DNA from: Aquarana catesbeiana
Taxonomy: Eukaryota; Chordata; Amphibia; Anura; Ranidae
Length of the DNA stretch: 64,000 nt
Reading direction: 5' to 3'
Assembly: GCF_042186555.1 (NCBI RefSeq)
Contig: NC_133328.1
Span: forward strand, 360,682,676 to 360,746,675
The notes beneath the pieces were generated by a model, which was not told where the DNA came from, did not search any database, and saw only the letters and a program-made list of their open reading frames with translations. Below, one piece after another: positions 23,401 to 32,521 of this stretch (its first letter is position 1; each line of letters begins with the position of its first letter). Position numbers and translations under genes: made by a program.

Positions 23401-24838
23401 ACAGTTAGACAGGAAGCTGTGCAAACAGGACCAGAGGTGAAGCAGTGCTGGGAGCAGTAAGCCGAAGAGAAGGAGATCTTCTTCTCACTCCAACTGATAT
23501 GGGGGTTGTGAGCTTGCAGCCATGGAAGTCCCAGGATGATAGGGAACATGGGGGAGCAGATGATGTCGAAGCACAGAAATTCTTGATGTCCTGAATCTGT
23601 GATGGTGAGAATGGGTTTAGTTTCTTGGGTAACAGGCCCGGAACAGGGGGATGATCCATCGGCCAGGTGGATTTGGAGCCTTTGTCTTTTATTTTGCAGA
23701 GGGATGCGTAAACTTCGAGATAGGGATGTATCCAGGAAGCAGCTGCAGGCGCCAGAATCAATAATGGCTGGTAGCCGGATCTCCTCGCCTGCCACCTGTA
23801 GGGAGACAGGAAGGACAAGATGAGTTGTACTTGAACCATTGACTTGAAAGTTCATAGCTGTTTGTAATTGGGACTTACTGGGTCTTATAGGACAGTTGCG
23901 CAAAAAGTGGCCTGACCCTCCACAGTATAGGCAGAGATTGGCCTCCCGCCGGCGTTGTTTCTCATCAGGTGTAAGTGGAGCCCGGATCAGTCCCAGTTGC
24001 ATTGGCTCGCTCTCCAAGGTAGAGGAGGAAGGAACTGCAGGAAGAGGATGACCTGTGGGGACCCTGGGTAGCATCCATGTAGGCCGAGGAGATTGAAGAC
24101 GTTCAGAACGTCGTTCCCGTAGACGTCTGTCTAGTTTTATGGCTAGCTGGATCAACTCCTCCAGGGTGGAAGGAGAATCCACACGTGCCAATTCGTCTTT
24201 GAGAGTCTCTGAGAGTCCCTGGCGGTACTGGTATTTGAGAGCCGCCTCATTCCATCCAGTGTCCCCTGACCATTTCCGAAATTCGACCGTATAGTCCTCC
24301 ACCGGTCTTTTCCCTGGACTAAGGTATGTAAGATGGACTCGGCCGTGGCTATGCGTTGGGGATCATCATATAATCTTCCCATAGATTCAAAGAAGGTTTC
24401 CACGGAGTTTAGTAAGGGACTTTTCTGCTCCAGGAGGTTGTGAGCCCAAGCTTGGGGTTCTTCGGACAACAAGGAAATGATGAACCCTACTTTTACTGTC
24501 TCAGAGCTGAAAGTCTTAGGTTGGAGAGCCAGGTATAACAAGCAGGCGTTTTTAAATGCTCTAAACCTCTTCCGATTTCCGGAAAATCGTTCGGGTGTGG
24601 GCACCCTAGGTTCTGGGAGAGTCATAACAACTGCAGGAGCTGTGCTGGAGTGATCTTGTGAAGAGCTGGCCCCACTGGGGGATGTGGAAGTTGCATCCCC
24701 GGGAGATAAGATTAGGTGCTGGAGACGACCTTCTAGTTGGAAATAGCCATCTTGTAGCCTCTGGACTGCTTGCGTAAGGGTCGTTACCTGCTGGCATAGA
24801 GCCTCGAGAGGGGAACCCACTCTGTCGGCCTCAGACAT
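20370..24838 (-). pseudogene. Ty3/gypsy gag-pol with chromodomain, one frame break
   Basis: gag starts at the ATG at 24838, only 15 bases inside the LTR. A coiled region precedes a Sushi-type capsid (RFSGNRKRFRAFKNACLLYLALQP). The frame changes by one base at an A run near 24305-24315, and the remainder runs open to 20370. Counting from 24302: zinc knuckle CLYCGGSGHFLRNC at ~124-137, protease DSGA 182, reverse transcriptase YLDD 500-503, RNase H (D649, D719), integrase HHCC finger (H841, H848, C878, C881), integrase D911, D971 and E1007, and a chromodomain ~1202-1250 (HIQYLVKWKGYPPEDNSWEP). The chromodomain would steer integration to modified histones. All catalytic motifs remain. There is no stop before the LTR, so ~41 final residues are LTR-encoded. 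Confidence 0.93.
20496..20515 (-). promoter_or_regulatory. gypsy polypurine tract
   Basis: Just upstream of the 3' LTR the minus strand reads TTTGGGGGGGGGCAC, a G-rich purine run expected to prime plus-strand DNA synthesis. It lies within the open pol frame. Confidence 0.75.
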
Positions 24839-24841
24839 CTG

Positions 24842-24851
24842 GCTGGTTTGT
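24842..24851 (-). promoter_or_regulatory. gypsy primer-binding site, self-priming type
   Basis: Two bases after the 5' LTR the minus strand reads ACAAACCAGC. There is no TGG that would match a tRNA 3' CCA end. The ten bases are exactly complementary to GCTGGTTTGT at 25504-25495, which lies ~33 bases downstream of the LTR TATA box, where the RNA should begin. This matches Tf1/sushi self-priming. The two-base gap fits integrase trimming of two terminal bases. Confidence 0.7.
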
Positions 24852-24853
24852 AC

Positions 24854-25708
24854 TATCACGGGTACTCACCGAGGCCGAGATGCTGGGAGTGGCTTCCCTT
24901 GCGGCTAAGCGCACCACACCCCTGGTAGTGGTACAGAGGGTGTAGGGCACAGAGAGGCACGGGTCGCCTGCAGGCAGGAAGCTTCTTGAGAGGAGGACTT
25001 CAGTCACGCAGAGATGAGAGCAACGGTGGCTCTGACCCAGAGCTGGAGAAGAAGACCCGGCCGGGGTTCTAACCCGCAAACACAATGGGAGCTGGGGTAA
25101 GTGCAGGAGATCAGGCACAGAGAACCCAGTAGTGGAGAGTCTATGATGCAGACCGATAACTTAATACTGGAGACTGGTAGATGAGGAAGTCCTTGAAGCA
25201 GGCCGAGGGTCAAACACAGCAGATGGTAAGTAGAGGAATCCTGAAGGCAAGCCAGAGGTAGGGGATTGGAGATGTCAGCAGAGAAGTCCGTTTAAACAAG
25301 CCGGGGTCATACACGAGAAGGCAGGAGAATCCGGAGACAGGCAGGGGGTCAAACACTGGAAGCAGATCGTGGGAAAGTCCTTTAAACAAGCCGAGGTCAA
25401 ATGCTGGAGAGAGACAAGGTAGGTCAGGCAAATCCGGGTCAAACAGGTAAACACAAGAAGCAGGAATCAGGAACGGAACACTGGAAGCTGAAAGACAAAC
25501 CAGCAATTAAACAGGGCACAAGTCAGTTCTTATATAGGCCAGAAAGGGGGCGTGACGCTGACGAGCGAACGTTCGTACGCCATTACGCCGTTACGCCGTG
25601 TAGTGAACCCGTGTGTGCCGCTACTTTGCTAACGCGCATGCGCCGAAGCGCGGCTCCGCCGCGCAAACGCACAGGAACCTTCCGATGTTGACAGGCTCTT
25701 TTCTGACA
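24854..25708 (-). repeat. gypsy 5' LTR with TATA box
   Basis: 855 bases, apparently identical to the 3' LTR. On the minus strand CTATATAAGAACTG places a TATA box at 25536-25530. The predicted RNA start is ~30 bases further, near 25506. The flank beyond 25708 is TATAT and then L1 reverse transcriptase coding sequence. Confidence 0.95.
25528..25538 (-). promoter_or_regulatory. TATA box of the gypsy LTR
   Basis: TATATAA on the minus strand (25536-25530), the only strong core promoter motif in the LTR. The same motif occurs in the 3' LTR at the matching position. Confidence 0.65.
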
Positions 25709-27601
25709 TATATAATGCTTTGATCCATGTTAAAAAGTGGGGTCCAAAACCCCATTTTTGTAATGAATATTGCATATATTGCCAGGATACTGTGTCAAAT
25801 GCCCTCTTAATATCGAGAGATAGAAAACATAAAGGGATTTTCCGTTTTTTAGCAATATGTGCCAATAACACTGCCCTGCGTATATTATCGCCTGCCTGTC
25901 TATTTGGCATGAAGCCTACTTGATCTCTATGTATTAATTTTCCTATAATGCTATTGAGGCGTTTTGCTATTATTTTTGCTAATAATTTAATATCGAGGTT
26001 TAACAGAGAGATAGGCCGATAATTCACACAGGAAGTATCATCAGAAAGGGGTTTTGGGATCATACAAACAATTGCCATTAGTGTTTCTTCCCGAAAAGAA
26101 TGTCCATCTAGAAGTTTGTTAAAAGTTTCAGTGAGAATGTGAGAGAGTATTTCTGAGAATGTTTTATAGTATAAAGCCGAGTAGCCGTCTGGGCCTGGTC
26201 TTTTGTTAAGTTTTAGGTCTTTTATGGCGTTAGCAACTTCATCTATAGTTATAGGCTCATCCAAACTGCTTTTTTGATTCTGAGATAACTCAGGTAAGGT
26301 TATTTTTGAGAAGAAGGATTCAGCCTCTGTAGGATTAAATTCACTGTTTGTCTTGTATAAAGTTGCGAGATGTGAGTGAAATTTATGGACTATTTTAACT
26401 GGATTACAAGTGTAAACATTTTTTGATAATTTCAAACGTATTGGTTTGAAAGATTTGTTAGTTGAATTTAATGCCTGAGCCAAATATGTACCTGGTTTGT
26501 TTGTATTCATGTAGAAATTGTGTTTGGAGCGTTTGAGGGATTTATCAACTGACTCAGTGAGAAATAGATTGTATTCCAATCTAGATTTTTCCAGATGAGA
26601 TTTTGTACTCTGAGATGGATTATCTTGAAATGATATGTAGGCTGCATTAAAATTGAGTTCTAGTTTTTTGCTAGATTTTTGCGTTCCCGTTTAAATAGTG
26701 CCATTTGTCTTTGTATTGTACCACGCAAGACAGGCTTATGAGCTTCCCACAGTGTTATTGGGGAGATGTCTGTTGTATTATTAATTGATATGTATTCCTT
26801 TAAAGCTTGTTCAATGGCCATCTGATGTAGTGGGTGTTTGAGCATTATGTCCGGTAAGTACCACGTTGGGTCATGCGCTTTTGGTATGGCTGAGGCTATA
26901 GTAGTGTATACTGCATTATGGTCAGACCACGGAATCGGAATTATATCTGATGCAATAATTTCTGGTATCATTCCTATTGTTAGAAAAATATGATCTATTC
27001 TGGTGAAGGTTTGATGAGGGTGCGAGAAATAAGTGAATTTCTTTTTCATTGGGTTACTTTCTCTCCATGAATCTACCAGATTGTATTTGGAAAGAAGTTG
27101 AGAAAAAGGTAATCTAGAGGTTATTTTGGATGGTGTAAAAGGTGATTTATCTAGAAATGGGAGGAGGACCTGGTTCGAATCCCCACACATTATCACTGTT
27201 CCTATTTTGTGTGTATTAATCACTTGTAATATATGTGAGAGGAATGGTGTAGGTTGTTTGTTAGGAGCGTAGTAGGAAATCACCGTGATTGCTGTATCCA
27301 TTATATAACCCATGAGTATCAGGTATCTACCTTCTGGGTCTTTAATTTCTGATGATAAGGTGAATGGTGTGGATCGGTGAAATGCAATTAGAGTTCCCCT
27401 TTGCTTGGTACAGGCAGAAGCCGTGTAAATTTGTTGATAAAAAGGAGAAATATATTTTGGAGTAGAATCTTTGGTGAAGTGTGTTTCTTGGAGGCATACT
27501 ATGTGAGCCTTCTTGTTATGGAAAGTACGGAAGGCTTTGGTCCTTTTTTGAGGGACATTTATTCCCTGAACATTCAGGGAAAGTATATTCAGTGGTGCCA
27601 T

Positions 27602-28547
27602 GGCAATAGATAAAATAGTTTTGACTTACTTTTTGTTATGCAGAGCTGACTGCGCAGATCAACCTGTGTGGACTGAAGAGATGAATAGATAGAAAAGAAA
27701 CCAGTGAATTCTGGAGTAAAGAGTAAACAAAAAACATATGAGATTAGATGATACATTGTATAAATTATTTTTTGCAAGTAATCACAATTTACCCGTGAAA
27801 GAGAATAAATATCTCTCTCAGGGGAATAAGTGCCTTCGTCACACTCCCACATAATATGGTTGGGAGAATGAGGAGGGCTAATGGGGGTACACGGATCTTC
27901 CGCTTACAGGAGAGAAGTGCTATGTCAAAAGACATCAAAATGATGTTTCATTAATTGGAGTGCAGAATATAGTTTTTGTTGAAATTATTTATTCCAGGGT
28001 GGTTGTATATGGTTAGTCTTGCCCTAGGCTAAATAATTCAGTTAGAAAGGTACTGTTAATAACTTTGGTATTGATGAAGATAGTTTGAATTATTTGGGGA
28101 TTTTAACCCTTTTAGAGTAAACAATTACATATTTTATTCATATGTAACTGTTTAGATATGTTAACTCATAAAATTGAGGTTGTATTGCTTCAGATTAGAA
28201 TAAACAAAAACATAATTCTAAGAACTAGTTAGGTAATAATATATTTGTTTTAAGAAAAGAAAGAAAAAGCTTCCATTACTTCTGGATTATTGAACATATT
28301 TGTCCTAAAAAGTAATAAATCTATTGTTATTACCTGATAATATATAACTGAACAAGAATTTCCTTATTTCACTTATATATTCTAAGGCTATATGAATCCG
28401 AAGTAATAAGAAATATAACTGGAATGTAACATGATCCCACACAGTGTGTGACTATCAGAATGCAGTTACATTCAGTTATAAATATAGGTTTTTTATAGAG
28501 AACCATCTCTTAGTATAATAAATGAAGAGATATCAGGAATTAGGATG
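27602..28547 (-). other. L1 inter-ORF region, ~0.95 kb
   Basis: AT-rich sequence between the ORF1 stop and the ORF2 start with no credible frame. It is longer than the spacing seen in mammalian L1s. No TSD or inverted repeat marks it as a later insertion. Confidence 0.5.
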
Positions 28548-29615
28548 TCAGTCCATTGAATCTTCTTGGTCCATGGATGATGTGGCATAACGGCCTCTTT
28601 TGTGAGAATGATGATTCCCATTTTGTTCTGAAATTTTCTGGGTGCTGCCTGAAGGTGAAGATGACGCCATTCTTCTGCGTGTGGGAGTGTTGCTGCTTGT
28701 GGGTTCTGTCAGATTTAATTTTAAAAGGGTTTGTTGTAGTTCATCTGCTGATCTGCTTCTGTAAATTGTACCTTGGTAGTTAAATCTGACTGAAAAGGGG
28801 AAGCCCCATTGATACATAATGTTGTGGCGTTGCAGTTCCATTAGTTGGGGTTTCATGGATCGTCTTTTAGTAATAGTAAGTTGGGATAGGTCAGCAAAAA
28901 TTTGATAATTGTGTCCTTGAAAATTAAGTTCCTTTTTTTCTCTTGCAGCAATTAGTATTTGTTCTTTCGTTCTGTAATAATGAAATTTTGTGATTATATC
29001 ACGTGGGGGTCCATCTTTCTTTTTGGCTGTGAGGGCTCTGTGTACTCTGTCCAGTTCTAAACGCTCAATAGGGATATCTGGCTTTAGTTCTTGTAATAGA
29101 GCAGTAATAGTAGATTGCAGGTCTGTCACAGTTTCAGGTATTCCCCTTATGCGCAAGTTTGAACGTCTGGCTCTATTTTCGTAATCTTCGAGCTTAGTTT
29201 GAAGTATTAAATTCTCTTTTTTTAATTGTTCCAATTCTGTTATATTTTCTTGGGTTGTAATTTCAATTTCATCCATTTTTATTTCTAAGGCTGCGGTGCG
29301 GTTTCCCAGCTCTCTTTTTTCTTTGGTTAGGCTTTTTGTTATTTGGTCTGAGGTTTGTTTTAAAGCCTTATGAAGCATCTTTTCAAATTGTAATAATATT
29401 ACTGGGGATGCTGAGGAGGCTTGTGGAGAAGTTTGTGAGAGGATTTGTTCTGTATCTGACTCAAATGGAGAGTCTTGCTGTGACATTTTCTGTCTGTGAG
29501 AGCGCCCTGATGCTGTATCTTGTGAGGTGACTGGAGCTGCTTCAGCTGCAGTGAGTGCCTGTGAGCTCTTTGTGAGGTGATTTTTATTTCTGCCACGATT
29601 TCCTCCCAGTACCAT
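28548..29615 (-). CDS. L1 ORF1 RNA-binding protein
   Basis: About 355 residues from the ATG at 29615, which gives MVLGGNRGRNKN; the frame is open further upstream but without an ATG. A basic, Ser/Gln-rich N-terminus leads to a coiled coil (LGNRTAALEIKMDEIEITT ... ELEQLKKENLILQTKLEDYENRARRSN). An RRM-like domain follows (NLRIRGIPE, LDRVHRAL, PRDIITKFHYY), then the C-terminal domain (YQIFADLSQLTITKRR) and a low-complexity tail. This is the L1 trimeric RNA chaperone that packages L1 RNA. The frame is intact. It lies ~0.95 kb upstream of ORF2. Confidence 0.9.
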   Translation of the reverse strand: MVLGGNRGRNKNHLTKSSQALTAAEAAPVTSQDTASGRSHRQKMSQQDSPFESDTEQILSQTSPQASSASPVILLQFEKMLHKALKQTSDQITKSLTKEKRELGNRTAALEIKMDEIEITTQENITELEQLKKENLILQTKLEDYENRARRSNLRIRGIPETVTDLQSTITALLQELKPDIPIERLELDRVHRALTAKKKDGPPRDIITKFHYYRTKEQILIAAREKKELNFQGHNYQIFADLSQLTITKRRSMKPQLMELQRHNIMYQWGFPFSVRFNYQGTIYRSRSADELQQTLLKLNLTEPTSSNTPTRRRMASSSPSGSTQKISEQNGNHHSHKRGRYATSSMDQEDSMD

Positions 29616-29776
29616 ATTTCCTGCCCAAACTTTCACAGTTTGTTCCCTGGGGCAAAAAGGTTCAAATGGATACCTTTTGAGCCTGCAGGCTCCGCTTTGT
29701 CCTTCTCTTCTCTCCTCAGCGGTGTGGAGCTCTAACAATGCATGTCTGCTCTGCTAGGCTCCGCCTCCTGCAGTTG

Positions 29777-30058
29777 TGACTTGTGTCTTTTTTCAATCAG
29801 ATTAACTTTGTAACTATGGGGATTATTTACGAAAGGCAAATCCACTTTGCATTGCAAGTGCACTTGAAAGTGCAGTCGCTCTAAATCTAAGGGGTAGATC
29901 TGAAATGAGTGGAAGCTCTGCTGATTTTATCATCCAATCATGTGCAAGCTAAAATGCTGTTTTTTATTTTCCTTGCATGTCCCCCTCGGATCTACAGCGA
30001 CTTTACTTCCAAGTGGATCTTCCTTTAGTAAATAACCCCCTATGTAACTATATATTTA
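29777..30058 (+). mobile_element. CR1-like LINE 3' end, right half
   Basis: It resumes at the second TSD copy (29777-29794) and continues CAATCAGATTAACTTTGTAACTATG, the usual 3' tail of this LINE. A MITE (29818-30040) interrupts the tail before TATGTAACTATATA. Confidence 0.7.
29818..30040. mobile_element. MITE with GGGGATTATTTAC ends
   Basis: The left end is GGGGATTATTTACGAAAGG and the right end, reverse-complemented, GGGGGTTATTTACTAAAGG. TAT flanks both sides (29815-29817, 30041-30043). It sits in the LINE tail. The terminal motif matches 11852-11957. Non-coding. Confidence 0.7.
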
Positions 30059-30060
30059 AA

Positions 30061-30136
<76 letters not shown>
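30059..30136. repeat. (TA)n microsatellite
   Basis: About 78 bases of nearly pure TA, grown from the LINE tail. Confidence 0.95.
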
Positions 30137-30141
<5 letters not shown>

Positions 30142-30177
30142 AAAAATTGAACACATTGCCTTATCTGCCCTTCCTTG

Positions 30178-31153
30178 CAGGGGCGTAACTAGAAATCACA
30201 GGGCCCCATAGCAAAATGTTGTATGGCCCCCCCCCCCACAAAAAAAAACGAATTTACCAAAAATATGTAGAAGAATACGTATCGGCCTAAACAGTGGAAA
30301 AAAAATGTTTTTTATACATTTTTGGGGGATATTTATTATAAAATGTAAAAAAGAATGCGTTTTTTTCAAAATTGCCGCTCTTATTTTGTTTATAGCGCAA
30401 AAAATAAAAATTGCAGAGGTGATCAAATACCACCAAAAGAAAGCTCTATTTGTGGAGAAAAACGTCAATTTTGTTTGGGATCCATGCTGCACGACTGCAC
30501 AATTATCAGTTAAAGCGACGCAGTGCCGATTCGCAAAAAGTGCTCTGGTCAGGAAGGCGGTAAATCCTTCCGGGACTGAAGTGGTTAATACTGCAGTTAC
30601 TGTGACCAGTGCAGGACATTTAGCCCCCCCGCCATGCTGCATATTAGAAAAATCAGACAGTCACATCACAGACAGTTCATAATCTTCAGACTGCAGTCCG
30701 GCTGTATGGCATCACACTGCATGATGCATCAGCTTAATTTAGCGCGTGCTTGCTTGCTTGTTTACTTACTTGTGAAAAAAATGTGAATCTGGACTCTGTC
30801 TCTGTGTCTGCAATAAAGTGAGTTACGGATAGTGCACTGAGGTTCCTCCTCGGCGGCGCTGCCTGGCTCCTCTTGATTGCAGGCTGCAGTACAGTAGCTC
30901 GGGATGCTCCTCCCATCGCGCCTCCAGCCGAGTGACGTCACGCCGTTGGGATGGGGATGGCGCCGCTGTTCTGTCTAACATGCAGGACAGGAGCTTGCCA
31001 ATGCCGAGCCCTGAGCCACTCGGCAGTGGGCCCCAATCGGCAACGGGCCCCACTCAGCAACGGCCCGTGGCTGAGGGCCCCACTCAGCAGCGGGCCCCGG
31101 CTGAGGGCCCCATAGCGACTGCGTGGGTCGCTATGGCGGTAGTTCCGCCACTG
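30178..31153. mobile_element. hAT non-autonomous element, 976 bp
   Basis: The left end is CAGGGGCGTAACTA and the right end, reverse-complemented, CAGTGGCGGAACTA. The 8-base TSD is CTTCCTTG (30170-30177) and CTCCCTTG (31154-31161), one mismatch. The left part holds a piggyBac right-terminal block (about 30375-30593, ending GAAGTGGTTAA). The right part is GC-rich with repeated GGGCCCC and CACTCAGCA(A/G)CGG segments. There is no credible protein. Confidence 0.8.
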
Positions 31154-31516
31154 CTCCCTTGGTACACTCCCAAACATTATTAGATGCTTTGGTGCCATGA
31201 TTGTGTTCACTGTACATACATTTGCTCTAAAAGGCCTTTCCCCTTACCTGTCTGCATTGACACCAGTGATACAGAATCCCAATTTCCCTCCAGGCTCTGA
31301 CAATAGACAGCTACAGAGCCTGGTAGGGTTAGGCAAAACCAGATGTATGCATTTTTCCACCTCTCAAGGATGAGCTTCTGGTCAGCCTACCAAATGTTTC
31401 ACTTTCTGCAGTCCATACCAGATGCGGGAATTTACGTCGATCGCTGATTGTCTTTGAGTGTCTCTGTGCAGACGGCAACTATGTGCCACATTTATTGTCA
31501 GTCCCGTACAAACAGC
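31154..31516. other. No feature seen
   Basis: No coding frame or recognised repeat. Since an L1 relic follows the MITE on its right, this may be decayed L1, but I see no match. Confidence 0.4.
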
Positions 31517-31912
31517 TTAAAGGGGTTGTAAACCCTTAAGGTTTTTCACCTTAACGCATTAGGTTGAAAAACCTTCTGTAGTGCAGCAGCCCCCCAGAGC
31601 CCCCTTCTACTTACCTGAACCTGATCATTCCAGAGACAGGGACAAGCACAGCAGCTCCAGCCGCTGTCTCGAGTTCTCATTGGATAGATTGATAGCAGCA
31701 GGAGCCATTGGCCGAGTACTGCTGTCTGCATCAATGGATGCAGCAGCAGGACTTGGAAGTGAGCCCGCACGCGTGACCCTATGGAATGCGGCTGTCCGTG
31801 GGGGCACTCGAGAAAAAGAGGAGCCAGGAGCACCGCTGACACAGAGGAGGTAAGTACTGTATAACATGTTTGTTATTTAAAGAAAAAAAAAAAACCTTTA
31901 CAACCCCTTTAA
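31517..31912. mobile_element. T2/Kolobok-like MITE
   Basis: TTAAAGGGGTTGTAAA begins at 31517 and its inverse, TTTACAACCCCTTTAA, ends at 31912. TTAA flanks the element (31517-31520, 31909-31912) and the ends fit the TTAAAGGRR consensus described for frog T2 MITEs. The centre is GC-rich and non-coding. Confidence 0.8.
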
Positions 31913-31919
31913 TGCACCA

Positions 31920-32220
31920 CCACACGGTTATATCCCCCCATATATTCGCCGGTGGGAGTCGTATTTACAAATCTCTTTTTTTTCAAAACAGCAAATTAAT
32001 AGAATCTTCACTTTTTCCCATAAATCCTCAATTGCCAACCATTTTAAGAAGCAGGGATACAAGCTCCTATACAGGTGATATAGGGACACGGTGCTGCTTA
32101 ATAAATTTTACCCTCATGTCTCCATGCTTTGTTGGCATTGTAACAAGGAGCCTGGCATGCTCCTACATATATTTTGGCAATTTCCTTCACTTACCCAGTT
32201 TTGGACAGGGGTGAGAAACA
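31920..32220 (+). pseudogene. L1 ORF2 C-terminal relic
   Basis: A decayed plus-strand frame reads KKQGYKLLYR, stop, YRDTVLLNKF, LCWHCNKEPGMLLHIFWQFPSLTQFW. It matches the C-terminal Cys-rich end of L1 ORF2 (compare LCFRGCPEIGTYLHIWWTCPVIQTFW in the minus-strand L1 here). An in-frame stop and loss of the rest make it a relic. Confidence 0.75.
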
Positions 32221-32521
32221 CAGCTAAAGAGGAATTCCACATTTGTTGAGAAAAAAAACATTGCCCTGTTAGATCACCCTCTCGGGTGATCTAAGTACGT
32301 TGCAAGGATTTTAACAAACTTTGTTGCAAATCACTGTGTTTGTCTGTATCCATGTGGAAAGTAAATATAATGGGAGTGGTTCATAATTATCAATCAGCTG
32401 CTGCACTTGCAGGGCTCTAATGAGGAGCATTACAAGATCTGCATCCCTTTAGACGTGATTTCCTATTGGGAATTTCTCACCAAAAATGACATTTTTGTTG
32501 CAGGGGATGCCTGAAAACTGA

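Larger units (their letters stand above)
19641..25708 (-). mobile_element. Young chromodomain Ty3/gypsy element (Sushi/Tf1-like)
   Basis: Two 855-base LTRs (25708-24854 as 5' LTR, 20495-19641 as 3' LTR) look identical by eye. They begin TGTCAGAAAAG and end CCCGTGATA on the minus strand. The 5-base TSD TATAT lies at 19636-19640 and 25709-25713. The 6.07-kb element inserted into L1 ORF2. Identical LTRs imply a very recent insertion. It has one gag-pol frame, a self-priming type primer site, and a purine-rich tract before the 3' LTR. Confidence 0.95.
18041..27601 (-). pseudogene. L1 ORF2: endonuclease and reverse transcriptase
   Basis: The ATG at 27599-27601 sits in GCCATGG. The apurinic-type endonuclease comes first (LNILSLNVQGI, CLQETHF, MCGDSNQ, RIDHIFL, WSDHNAV; catalytic residues present). 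Next comes the reverse transcriptase (RPISLLNLDIKLLAK, FLSLDIKRAFD, and FADDILLF beyond the insertion). The C-terminal Cys-rich region (LCFRGCPEIGTYLHIWWTCP) ends at 18041. Two lesions: the frame shifts by one base at an A run near 26660-26668, and the gypsy element with its TATAT TSD separates 27601-25714 from 19640-18041. Without these the length is ~1,162 residues. The rest reads cleanly, so the L1 was young when hit. It would nick target DNA and copy L1 RNA into it. Confidence 0.92.
17309..29776 (-). mobile_element. L1 retrotransposon, 6.4 kb, split by gypsy
   Basis: An 18-base TSD, TGACTTGTGTCTTTTTTC, flanks it at 17291-17308 and 29777-29794. It has a 5' UTR, ORF1 (29615-28548), a ~0.95-kb inter-ORF region, ORF2 (27601-18041) and a ~0.73-kb 3' UTR with an AATAAA near the end (TTTATT on the plus strand at about 17323). 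No long poly-A tail is present. Removing the gypsy insertion leaves 6,395 bases, a full-length L1. It integrated into the CR1-like LINE. Confidence 0.9.

Noticed and set aside
24290..24320. Programmed frameshift between gag and pol
   Set aside because: The break lies within the capsid-coding part of gag, far upstream of the zinc knuckle and protease, so it is a lesion or sequence error and not a gag/pol junction.
30059..30136. TA run as a regulatory or recombination site
   Set aside because: A plain microsatellite at a LINE tail, with no further signal.
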